A stretch of DNA of 64,000 bases from Bacteroidota bacterium (GTDB taxonomy: Bacteria > Bacteroidota > Bacteroidia > Flavobacteriales > Flavobacteriaceae). Positions 42,797-50,855 of this stretch are shown piece by piece (within the stretch, counting starts at the first letter, position 1; every line of letters starts with the position of its first letter). The notes below the pieces were generated by a model. The model had not been told where the DNA came from. It was given only the letters and a program-made list of their open reading frames with translations, and searched no databases. The stretch is taken from contig JAEWCF010000068.1 of NCBI GenBank assembly GCA_023390775.1, positions 13,051 through 77,050 on the forward strand, read 5' to 3'. Both the position numbers and the translations under genes were made by a program.

Positions 42797-45706
42797 ATGA
42801 GATATTTCGTTACCCTACTGCTGCTGCTGATTTTCCAGCACGCCTCGGCACAATTTCGCGAGAGGCCTGACCTTGTTCGCCGCATGCCCGAAGCAAAATG
42901 GGTGGACAGCGTCTACAACTCACTGACTTTTGACGAACGCGTCGGGCAGCTCTTCATGATCGCGGCCTATTCAAACCGCGACAGCGTCCACACGAATTTT
43001 GTTGAGCGCATGATCAACAAATACAAGATCGGCGGGCTCATCTTTTTCCAGGGAGGCCCTGTCCGGCAGGCACAGCTGACCAACAAATACCAGGCACTGT
43101 CAAAAACGCCGATGTTTATCGGCATCGACGCCGAATGGGGACTGGCGATGCGGCTTGACTCGGTAGGAAGGTATCCGTGGAACATGACCCTCGGGGCAAT
43201 ACAGGACCTGAAGATGATCGAACGCGTCGGTGTCGAATACGGCAAACAGAGCAAGCGAATGGGCGTTCACTTCAACTTTGCGCCGGTGCTGGACATCAAC
43301 ACCAATCCGCGCAATCCCATCATCGGCAACCGCTCGTTCGGCGAGGACAAGGAAAACGTGACCAAACGGGCACTCGCGCTCATGAAAGGCATCCAGAGCC
43401 AGGGTGTTTTTGCCACGGGCAAGCATTTTCCCGGCCATGGCGACACCGAAACCGATTCGCACCATACCCTGCCCAGCATCAATTTTACCAGGGAACGCAT
43501 AAACGAAGTGGAATTTCATCCCTACCGAAAGCTGTTCGACAACGGCCTTGCATCGGTGATGGTGGCCCACCTCAATGTTCCAAGCCTCGAACCGAGGGAG
43601 AATTATCCATCGTCCATTTCGTACAATGTCGTCACGAATGTGCTCCAGGGCGAGCTCAAGTTCAACGGATTGATCTTTACCGATGCGCTAAACATGAAGG
43701 GGGCGAGCAATTTCAAGCAGCCGGGGGACATCGACCTCGAGGCCTTTCTGGCGGGCAACGATATCCTGTTGTTCGCCGAAAACGTTCCCGTAGCCCTTGA
43801 GAAAATCTGCATGGCCTACCAGGATTCGATCATTTCAGAGGCGAGGCTCGCGCATTCGGTGCGGAAGATTTTGCAGTACAAGTATCGCGCGGGCCTTGAT
43901 ATGTACGCGCCGATCAATCTGAAAAACCTCTACAACGACCTCAATACGCCCGAGACTCAGGCGCTGCAATACCAGCTGTATGAAAACGCGGTTACGGTAA
44001 TCAAGAATGACGATGACAATATTCCCGTCCGCGACATTGCGTCCGAAAAGATTGCGTACGTGAAGATTGGCGACGACCGGCACGGGCCTTTTCTCTCGAC
44101 ATTGCAAAAATACGCCGATGTGACCGAGATTGTCGAACCCAACCTCGATTCGCTCAAGGTCCGGCTCAAACCCTACAACCGGGTGATCGTGGGTTTCCAT
44201 AAGGCCGACGGAGCCTGGAAGAATCACGATTTTAAGCCGGACGAACTGGCCCGCCTGGATACCATCACGAAGTACCACAACGTGACCCTGGATGTTTTTG
44301 CCAAGCCGTATTCGATGATCCAGATCAAGAATTACGCGCGGATCCGCTCCATCGTGATCTCCTACCAGAACACCGATGTCTCGCAGGTGGTATCGGCACA
44401 GATGATTTTTGGCGCCGTCCATGCGCGGGGCAAGCTTCCCGTAACGGTCAATCCCGTTTTTCCGGTGAACTTCGGGCTGGCTTCGGGCAAGATCAACCGC
44501 CTGGGCTTCACGGCTCCGGAAAATGTCGGGATGAGCAGCGCCAAGCTATCGCAGATCGACGTGCTTGCCAATAAAGCCATAGCGCAAAAGATGACGCCGG
44601 GCATCCAGGTGCTGGTCGCGCGCAGGGGAAAGGTCATTTACCAGAAATCGTTCGGGCACCATACCTATGAGAACGGGATCAAGGTGCAGAATACCGACAT
44701 GTACGATGTGGCCTCGCTGACCAAGATCGTATCCACGTTGCCCAATGTCATGCAGATGTACGATTCGGGCAAGATCAACCTGGAAACCACTTTGGGAGAG
44801 ATGTTGCCGGTTTTCGCCGATTCGGATAAAAAGAACATCCACCTCAAGGAACTGCTCTCGCATTACGCGCGGTTGCAGGCGTGGCTGCCGTTTTATCAGT
44901 CCACGCTGGACAGCGCCAAAATGCCTTCGCCGAAATATTACCGCCAGGCCGCCGAACCCGGTTTCACCATGCAGGTCTCCGAATGCCTTTACATCCGCGA
45001 CGATTACCGGGACACGATCATGCACAAGATCGCGCACAGCAAGCTGCTCCCGAAAAAAGAGTACAAGTACAGCGATTTCACTTTCATCATCCTCAAGGAA
45101 TACCTCGAAAAAGCAACCGGCCGAACGCTCGACAGCCTGAGCTATGACCGCTTTTACCGCACCATGGGCATGACCGCCACGCATTACAACCCTTTGCGCA
45201 AATTCGACATGAGCCAGATCCCGCCAACCGAAGACGACCGTTACTTCCGGCACGAGGTCATCCAGGGTTATGTCCACGATATGGCCGCGGCCATCCAGGG
45301 CGGCATCGGCGGGCACGCGGGCGTATTCTCGAACTCGATGGACGTCGCCAAGATCATGCAGATGTACCTTCAAAAGGGCAATTATGGCGGTGTGCAGTAC
45401 TTTTCGCCTGAAACATTCGACACGTTCAACACGTGCTGGTTCTGCGCCCAGGGAAACAGGCGCGGGCTGGGGCTTGACAAGCCGCAACTGCCCAAACAGG
45501 CCGGGCCTACATGCAATTGCGTCTCGCCCGAGAGCTTCGGCCACACGGGCTTCACCGGAACGATGGCCTGGGCCGACCCCAAAACCGAGATCGTCTACGT
45601 CTTCCTCTCCAACCGGACCTTCCCGGGCGCCGAGGTCAACGCGCTTTCCAAGGCGAACATTCGCGAGGACATACAGAAGGCCATCCAGGAAGCGATCATC
45701 AAATAG
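42797..45706 (+). CDS. NagZ-type glycoside hydrolase family 3 fused to a serine beta-lactamase domain
   Basis: 969 residues. Signal peptide 1-18 (ASA|Q). GH3 N-domain about 35-370 with KHFPGHGD at 209-216, the NagZ loop Asp220-Ser221-His222, and Asp296 in GLIFTDALNMKG as nucleophile. A GH3 C-domain follows (about 385-575), then a class C/penicillin-binding-like domain (about 590-960) with Ser640-x-x-Lys643 in SLTK. It should remove GlcNAc from muropeptides; the second domain may be an esterase, D-peptidase or inactive. It is known in Bacteroidota, rare elsewhere. Confidence 0.88.
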   Translation: MRYFVTLLLLLIFQHASAQFRERPDLVRRMPEAKWVDSVYNSLTFDERVGQLFMIAAYSNRDSVHTNFVERMINKYKIGGLIFFQGGPVRQAQLTNKYQALSKTPMFIGIDAEWGLAMRLDSVGRYPWNMTLGAIQDLKMIERVGVEYGKQSKRMGVHFNFAPVLDINTNPRNPIIGNRSFGEDKENVTKRALALMKGIQSQGVFATGKHFPGHGDTETDSHHTLPSINFTRERINEVEFHPYRKLFDNGLASVMVAHLNVPSLEPRENYPSSISYNVVTNVLQGELKFNGLIFTDALNMKGASNFKQPGDIDLEAFLAGNDILLFAENVPVALEKICMAYQDSIISEARLAHSVRKILQYKYRAGLDMYAPINLKNLYNDLNTPETQALQYQLYENAVTVIKNDDDNIPVRDIASEKIAYVKIGDDRHGPFLSTLQKYADVTEIVEPNLDSLKVRLKPYNRVIVGFHKADGAWKNHDFKPDELARLDTITKYHNVTLDVFAKPYSMIQIKNYARIRSIVISYQNTDVSQVVSAQMIFGAVHARGKLPVTVNPVFPVNFGLASGKINRLGFTAPENVGMSSAKLSQIDVLANKAIAQKMTPGIQVLVARRGKVIYQKSFGHHTYENGIKVQNTDMYDVASLTKIVSTLPNVMQMYDSGKINLETTLGEMLPVFADSDKKNIHLKELLSHYARLQAWLPFYQSTLDSAKMPSPKYYRQAAEPGFTMQVSECLYIRDDYRDTIMHKIAHSKLLPKKEYKYSDFTFIILKEYLEKATGRTLDSLSYDRFYRTMGMTATHYNPLRKFDMSQIPPTEDDRYFRHEVIQGYVHDMAAAIQGGIGGHAGVFSNSMDVAKIMQMYLQKGNYGGVQYFSPETFDTFNTCWFCAQGNRRGLGLDKPQLPKQAGPTCNCVSPESFGHTGFTGTMAWADPKTEIVYVFLSNRTFPGAEVNALSKANIREDIQKAIQEAIIK

Positions 45707-45749
45707 CACGGCACGCGCTTTTTCATTAAATTCGCAAAAATCCCCCGGA

Positions 45750-46883
45750 ATGAAAATCGCCATTGTTTGTTACCCTACTTTCGGAGGGAGCGGCGTTGTC
45801 GCCACCGAACTCGGACTCGAACTCGCCCGACGGGGCCACGAGATCCATTTCATCACCTACAGCCAACCCGTGCGCCTCGCGCTGCTCAATCCAAACGTCC
45901 ATTACCACGAGGTCAACGTTCCCGAATACCCGCTGTTCCATTACCAACCGTATGAGCTTGCGCTTTCCAGCAAACTGGTCGATACGGTCAAGGCCTACGG
46001 AATCGAACTGCTTCACGTGCATTATGCCATTCCGCATGCCTACGCCGGATACATGGCCAAGCAGATGCTCGCCGACGAAGGCATTTTCATCCCGATGGTG
46101 ACCACGCTCCACGGCACCGACATCACGCTGGTGGGCAACCATCCGTTTTACAAGCCCGCGGTGAGTTTCAGCATCAACAAGTCGGATGTGGTGACATCGG
46201 TTTCGCAAAACCTTAAAGACGAAACCTACAAGCTGTTCAACATCAGCAAGGAAATCCACGTCATCCCAAATTTCATCGAGCTCGACAAAAACACCACCGA
46301 CCCCAATATTCCGTGCCGGCGTTCCGTTATGGCAAAGGAGGATGAGCGCATCATCACCCACATCAGCAACTTCAGGAAGGTCAAGCGGATTCCGGACGTG
46401 GTTCGGATTTTCGAGCGCATCAACCGCGAGATCCCGTCCAAGCTCATGATGGTAGGCGACGGGCCCGAAAAGGAAAGGGCCGAACAAATGTGCCGCGAAA
46501 TGGGGCTTTTGAACAAGGTGATTTTCTTTGGAAACAGCCACGAGATCGATCGCATTTTGAGTTACAGCGACCTCTTCCTGCTGCCCTCGGAAACCGAGAG
46601 CTTCGGCCTGGCGGCCCTCGAGGCGATGGCCTGGGGCGTCCCGGTCATCTCGAGCAATTCGGGCGGTTTGCCGGAAGTCAATTTTGATGGCATCTCGGGT
46701 TACCTGAGCGACGTGGGCGATGTGGAATCGATGGCGCAAAACGGTATCCGCGTGCTTCGCGACGAGAGCGTGCTCAGGCAGTTCAAGGCAAACGCGTTCA
46801 ATGTGGCCAAGCAATTCGACATCCGCAATATCCTCCCGCTTTATGAAGATATTTACCAAAACGCGTTAAGTAAGACGGTATGA
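45750..46883 (+). CDS. bshA: BshA, N-acetyl-alpha-D-glucosaminyl L-malate synthase
   Basis: 377 residues of a GT4 enzyme. IAIVCYPTFGGSGVVATELG is the UDP-GlcNAc N-terminal motif and HISNFRKVKR is diagnostic of BshA; LPSETESFGLAALEAMAWGVP is the GT4 ExxxxxE region. It makes GlcNAc-malate, the first step of bacillithiol. A longer frame from 45270 is an overlap with the upstream gene and is rejected. It overlaps the next gene by 4 nt. Confidence 0.9.
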   Translation: MKIAIVCYPTFGGSGVVATELGLELARRGHEIHFITYSQPVRLALLNPNVHYHEVNVPEYPLFHYQPYELALSSKLVDTVKAYGIELLHVHYAIPHAYAGYMAKQMLADEGIFIPMVTTLHGTDITLVGNHPFYKPAVSFSINKSDVVTSVSQNLKDETYKLFNISKEIHVIPNFIELDKNTTDPNIPCRRSVMAKEDERIITHISNFRKVKRIPDVVRIFERINREIPSKLMMVGDGPEKERAEQMCREMGLLNKVIFFGNSHEIDRILSYSDLFLLPSETESFGLAALEAMAWGVPVISSNSGGLPEVNFDGISGYLSDVGDVESMAQNGIRVLRDESVLRQFKANAFNVAKQFDIRNILPLYEDIYQNALSKTV

Positions 46884-47296
46884 AACGATTGAGCCTGTTG
46901 ATTTTTGCGGTAATAGCCGCCTCATGCGGCGCCCCGAAGCCCGCCGCCGACCGCCCTCTTATTGAGGTCCTCACCAGCGGGCAGGAGGGAGGCGCCACCA
47001 TCAAATTCTTCGAGATCCTCACCGAGGAGAAGGAAATCGCGATGTTGCAGGGCGACGCTAGCCTGTCCAAAAAAATAACGGCCGATGATATCAAACGGTC
47101 CAATTTCGTGATCCTCAATCTTGGCGAGAAGCCAACCGCCGGATATTCGGTGGACGTGACGGCAAGCGAGACCCCTGAGAGCATTGTCCTCACCGTTAGG
47201 GAGAAGGCGCCCACAGGCCTTTCGGCCCAGGTAATCAGTTATCCCTACACGGTCGTTCGCGTCAATTCAAAGAAAAAGATCGAGATAAGGGACTAG
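46880..47296 (+). CDS. PrcB-like lipoprotein
   Basis: 138 residues. Lipobox at IAASC, so lipid-anchored. The C-terminal part (NFVILNLGEKPTAGYSVDV, SYPYTVVRV) is the PrcB_C domain found in Treponema dentilisin complex subunit and in many surface lipoproteins. Start ATG overlaps the bshA stop as ATGA. Protease partner not in the window. The gene is followed by the palindromic element A. Confidence 0.78.
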   Translation: MKRLSLLIFAVIAASCGAPKPAADRPLIEVLTSGQEGGATIKFFEILTEEKEIAMLQGDASLSKKITADDIKRSNFVILNLGEKPTAGYSVDVTASETPESIVLTVREKAPTGLSAQVISYPYTVVRVNSKKKIEIRD

Positions 47297-47354
47297 GGTG
47301 TGCCGGCGGAAAGCCGCAATTTCTTTAGATCAGCATCTCCTCCGCCGTCGCGCT

Positions 47355-47394
47355 GTCCGCTTTATCTTTTGCGCTGGCGCGGCAAAAGGATGCC
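47355..47394. repeat. Palindromic spacer element, copy A
   Basis: TCCGCTTTATCTTTTGCGC (47355-47373) and GGCAAAAGGATGCC (47381-47394) match copy B at 59419-59462 at 18 of 19 and 14 of 14 positions. ATCTTTTGC and GCAAAAGGAT form a stem with one bulged base. The flanks after GATGCC also look related (CGCT and CATCG). Confidence 0.7.
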
Positions 47395-47446
47395 CGCTCC
47401 CATCGCTCACACGGTTCTTAATTCAACATGGACTTGGTTGCCATGC

Positions 47447-47471
47447 AAAAAAAAACTGCCTTTCGGCAGCC
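47447..47471 (-). terminator. Terminator of the outer-membrane protein gene
   Basis: On the minus strand CTGCC GAAA GGCAG is followed by a run of T. Confidence 0.8.
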
Positions 47472-47475
47472 TTTG

Positions 47476-47976
47476 TTAGAATGTGAACCTGATTCCCAGC
47501 GCGATGTCCGGGCCCCAGTTGTCCTCGCGGAAGTCGTCCCCAAAATACAGTTCCGGCCTGAAGTCAAGCGAAAGCTGCAACGGGATGTCGAACACATATT
47601 CGATCCCGATATCACCCGCTACCAGCAGGAAAGTTCCGCCGTCATCGTCGGCATCGCCGGGAAAATCGTCATCGTCGAAATTATAGGTACCCAAACCACC
47701 TCCGACGCCGGCGTACCAGTTGAACCCGCCTTCAATGTTCCAGACCCATTGGTAAAGCCCCACGACCTTGATCGCATCGTAGTGCTTGCTGTCGCGCCAT
47801 CCCAGGTCAAGCTCCAGCCTGTTGTTGTCCCCGAGCGCGCGTTGGTAGGAGATTTCCCCACCAAACCCGTCGTTATCGCCCAAGCGGAGCCCGAGTGCAT
47901 TCTTGCGGATCTCCTGCGCCTGTGCGCCAAAAGCCAATCCAATAAGCGCCATGGCAGTAAAAAGAATCTTTTTCAT
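47476..47976 (-). CDS. Small outer-membrane beta-barrel protein
   Basis: 166 residues. Signal peptide MKKILFTAMALIGLAFGAQA with Gln at +1, then alternating aromatic/Gly strands (GLRLGDNDGFGGEISYQRAL, YAGVGGGLGTYNF) and a C-terminal Phe in GIRFTF, the usual barrel signature. An acidic loop DDDDFPGDADDDGG may bind metals. Ligand unknown. Monocistronic with a -7 box at 48000-48007 and a terminator. Confidence 0.78.
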   Translation of the reverse strand: MKKILFTAMALIGLAFGAQAQEIRKNALGLRLGDNDGFGGEISYQRALGDNNRLELDLGWRDSKHYDAIKVVGLYQWVWNIEGGFNWYAGVGGGLGTYNFDDDDFPGDADDDGGTFLLVAGDIGIEYVFDIPLQLSLDFRPELYFGDDFREDNWGPDIALGIRFTF

Positions 47977-47999
47977 GGTTTCACGTGTTAGTTATCAGA

Positions 48000-48007
48000 C
48001 AAAATTA
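48000..48007 (-). promoter_or_regulatory. -7 box of the outer-membrane protein gene
   Basis: TAATTTTG on the minus strand is a perfect match, 24 bases upstream of the start codon. Confidence 0.5.
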
Positions 48008-48091
48008 CCATTCGATACTTAGACAGGCGCCCGGTTTTGTTAAAATTTAACAATTGCATCCTTACGTTCCCGCAGGCTTCGGGCAAACTTC

Positions 48092-48099
48092 TATCTTTG
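48092..48099 (+). promoter_or_regulatory. -7 box of aroC
   Basis: TATCTTTG is a perfect match 15 nt before the aroC ATG. It supports the start at 48114 rather than the upstream in-frame codon at 48054. Confidence 0.55.
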
Positions 48100-48113
48100 T
48101 TGAAAACGCAACG

Positions 48114-49178
48114 ATGGGGAACAGTTTTGGCCGGATTTTTAGGATCACGACCTTTGGCGAGTCGCACGGTGAGGCCATCGGCGGAATCGTCGAAGGTTGC
48201 CCGGCGGGACTGGCCATCTCCCCGGACGATATCCAGCGCGACCTGGATCGGCGCAGGCCCGGGCAATCCGGGATCACTTCCCCGCGCAACGAATCAGACC
48301 ACGTGGAACTTCACTCCGGCATATTCGAGGGCAAAACCACGGGCGCCCCGATCGGTTTTAAGATCGCCAACCGCGACATCAGGAGCCGGGATTACGACCA
48401 CCTGCGCAATGCGTACCGGCCCGGCCATGCCGATATGACCTATCAGCTCAAATACGGCCACCGGGACCACCGCGGCGGCGGAAGAAGTTCGGCTCGGGAA
48501 ACGGCCTGCCGCATCGTGGGCGGAAGCATCGCGAAATTGGTCGTTCCGCAAATTGAGGCCTTCGCCTACGTTTCGGCGGTAGGGGAAATCAGCCTTGATC
48601 CCTCAAAACAAATCGATTACTCCTTGATCGACAGCAATCCCGTCCGTTGCCCCGATCCCGCAACAGCCTCCGAAATGGAAGAGCTGATCCACCAAACGCG
48701 CGACCGGGGCGATTCGGTGGGTGGTGTAGTGACATGCGTAATTAAAGGCGTTCCCGCCGGACTGGGTGAGCCCGTCTTTGATAAATTGCACGCACGGCTA
48801 GGTGCCGCGATGCTCTCCATCAATGCCGTGAAAGGTTTTGAGATAGGATCCGGATTTGAAGCCGCCAGGATGTTCGGGAGCGACCACAACGATCTGTTCA
48901 ACGCGGACGGTTCGGCCATGACCAATCATGCGGGTGGCGTACTCGGGGGAATCTCAAGCGGAATGGACATCGTCTTTCGGGTAGCCTATAAACCCGTGTC
49001 CACACTCATGCGAGACCAATCCTCGATCGATGCGCAGGGAAATCCGATCATCCTGGAGGGAAAGGGTAGGCACGATCCCTGCGTTGTCCCGCGGGCGGTT
49101 CCCATCGTCGAAGCCATGGCCATGCTCACCATCGCCGATTTTTACCTGATCAACAAAATTTACCAAAGCCAATCCTAA
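48114..49178 (+). CDS. aroC: Chorismate synthase
   Basis: 354 residues. MGNSFGRIFRITTFGESHGE opens the enzyme; YRPGHADMTYQLKYGHRDHRGGGRSSARET is broken here into the known FMN/phosphate regions; HAGGVLGGISSGMDI and the C-terminal DPCVVPRAVPIVEAM close it. It makes chorismate from EPSP with reduced FMN. ATG 48114 is favoured by the -7 box. The symporter gene begins on the next base after its stop. Confidence 0.96.
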   Translation: MGNSFGRIFRITTFGESHGEAIGGIVEGCPAGLAISPDDIQRDLDRRRPGQSGITSPRNESDHVELHSGIFEGKTTGAPIGFKIANRDIRSRDYDHLRNAYRPGHADMTYQLKYGHRDHRGGGRSSARETACRIVGGSIAKLVVPQIEAFAYVSAVGEISLDPSKQIDYSLIDSNPVRCPDPATASEMEELIHQTRDRGDSVGGVVTCVIKGVPAGLGEPVFDKLHARLGAAMLSINAVKGFEIGSGFEAARMFGSDHNDLFNADGSAMTNHAGGVLGGISSGMDIVFRVAYKPVSTLMRDQSSIDAQGNPIILEGKGRHDPCVVPRAVPIVEAMAMLTIADFYLINKIYQSQS

Positions 49179-50447
49179 ATGGAACAACCAAAAAAATTCC
49201 TGCTCTATAACCTGACCTTTCAAATCATCCTGGCCATGCTTCTGGGCGCGGTCCTGGGCATTTACATCCACAATAATATTTCGCCCGAGGGCGCAAAGGA
49301 GTTCAGCGGGTACATCAAGATGCTGGCGACCATATTCATCAGGCTGGTGCAGATGATCATCTCGCCCCTTGTATTTACCACCCTTGTCGTGGGAATCGCG
49401 AAACTCGGAGACATCAAGGCGGTTGGCAGGATCGGGGGAAAGGCGCTCGCCTGGTTTTTCACCGCATCGTTTGTTTCGCTTTTGATCGGGCTGTTTTTTG
49501 TCAATCTTTTGGAACCCGGTGTCGGGCTGAACCTGTCCGATGTGGATGTGGCTTCGGCTTCCGAGGTTACCGAAAAAACCCAGCATTTCTCGGCACAGAA
49601 TTTCATCGAACACATCATTCCAAAGAGCGTCGTCGAGGCGATGGCCACCAATGAAATCCTGCAGATCGTGATCTTTTCGATATTCTTCGGGCTGGCGGCG
49701 GCCTCCATCGGCGATTTTGCAAAACCCGTTGTCCACGCGCTGGACAAGACCTCGCACGTCATCCTCAAGATGGTCAACTATGTGATGGCCTTTGCGCCGC
49801 TGGGCGTTTTTGGGGCGATTGCCGCGGTCTTCGCCGTCCGGGACCTTGATGACCTATTGCTGACCTATATCAAGTATTTCGGGTCGTTCATGGTGGGCAT
49901 TACCTCGCTGTGGATCGTATTGTTGCTTGTCGGATATATGTTTCTTCGCGGCAGGATGACCACGCTGTTGAAACGTATCGTCAGCCCGCTGTTCATTGCG
50001 TTCGGAACCACGAGCAGCGAAGCCGTTTTCCCAAAATTGACCGAAGAACTTGAGCGCTTCGGCGTCCGGGACCGTATCGTTTCGTTCATGCTTCCTCTTG
50101 GCTACTCCTTCAATCTGGACGGCAGCATGATGTACATGACCTTCGCGAGCATCTTCATTGCGCAGGCGTACGGCATCGATTTGAGCCTCGGCACCCAGAT
50201 GACCATGCTCCTTGTCCTGATGCTCACCAGCAAGGGAATTGCAGGCGTTCCGAGGGCAAGCCTTGTCGTGGTTGCGGCCACTTGCGGGATGTTCAACATT
50301 CCGGTGGAAGGAATCGCCCTGATCCTGCCGATCGACCATTTCTGTGACATGTTCCGCAGTGCGACGAATGTACTTGGAAATGCCCTTGCGACATCGGTCG
50401 TAGGGAAGTGGGAGGACAACCCCGATGCCGAAATTATAGAAACTTAG
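49179..50447 (+). CDS. Dicarboxylate/amino acid:cation symporter (DAACS)
   Basis: 422 residues with about eight helices and two hairpin loops. The first hairpin motif is GTTSSEAVFPKL (family SSS) and the second SKGIAGVPRASLVV; NLDGSMMYMTF is the NMDGT-like unwound helix that binds sodium or protons. Substrate is probably glutamate, aspartate or a C4-dicarboxylate. It follows aroC without a gap and overlaps the end of the convergent DCC gene by 14 nt. Confidence 0.9.
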   Translation: MEQPKKFLLYNLTFQIILAMLLGAVLGIYIHNNISPEGAKEFSGYIKMLATIFIRLVQMIISPLVFTTLVVGIAKLGDIKAVGRIGGKALAWFFTASFVSLLIGLFFVNLLEPGVGLNLSDVDVASASEVTEKTQHFSAQNFIEHIIPKSVVEAMATNEILQIVIFSIFFGLAAASIGDFAKPVVHALDKTSHVILKMVNYVMAFAPLGVFGAIAAVFAVRDLDDLLLTYIKYFGSFMVGITSLWIVLLLVGYMFLRGRMTTLLKRIVSPLFIAFGTTSSEAVFPKLTEELERFGVRDRIVSFMLPLGYSFNLDGSMMYMTFASIFIAQAYGIDLSLGTQMTMLLVLMLTSKGIAGVPRASLVVVAATCGMFNIPVEGIALILPIDHFCDMFRSATNVLGNALATSVVGKWEDNPDAEIIET

Positions 50448-50853
50448 CCCTCAGTTCCGGAGTGGGGATCATGCAGGCGTCTTTTTTCCCATACCATTTA
50501 TAGCGGTTGCGTGCAACGTAATCGTAAATCGGGTCCCGAAGCGCCTTCGGCAAAATCTTGAATACGATGGCCAGCGCCGGAAGCCCGCCCAAATGACGGC
50601 CAATTTCAAGCGCCGCCGATGATTTGTGGTACCAGGCCACGCCGGGATCGTAAAGCACGATGCTGTCTAATTTTGTGGGATCGGCGCCAATGTGACGCAC
50701 GATTTTCATCCCTAGGTCGGACTGCAACGGCAAAAATCTAAAAACGTCCTTTTTATCGCGCTTGATCACATATTGGACAAAGGAGTCGCAGAGGTTGCAG
50801 ACCCCGTCAAACAAAACGATTTTCTTGCCTTGCGGCAGTTCATTGATTTCCAT
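50434..50853 (-). CDS. DCC-family thiol-disulfide oxidoreductase (DUF393)
   Basis: 139 residues with VLFDGVCNLCDSFVQYVIKRD, i.e. the family's DGVCxxC motif (DxLC), thought to be a redox thioredoxin-like fold. The rest (FRFLPLQSDLG, SSAALEIGRHLGG) is typical. It lies 2 nt downstream of mutS2 on the same strand and overlaps the symporter's 3' end. Partner unknown. Confidence 0.85.
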   Translation of the reverse strand: MEINELPQGKKIVLFDGVCNLCDSFVQYVIKRDKKDVFRFLPLQSDLGMKIVRHIGADPTKLDSIVLYDPGVAWYHKSSAALEIGRHLGGLPALAIVFKILPKALRDPIYDYVARNRYKWYGKKDACMIPTPELRAKFL

Positions 50854-50855
50854 GC

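Noticed and set aside
45270..45749. 160-codon N-terminal extension of bshA
   Set aside because: It lies inside the NagZ fusion in another frame; BshA homology begins at ATG 45750.
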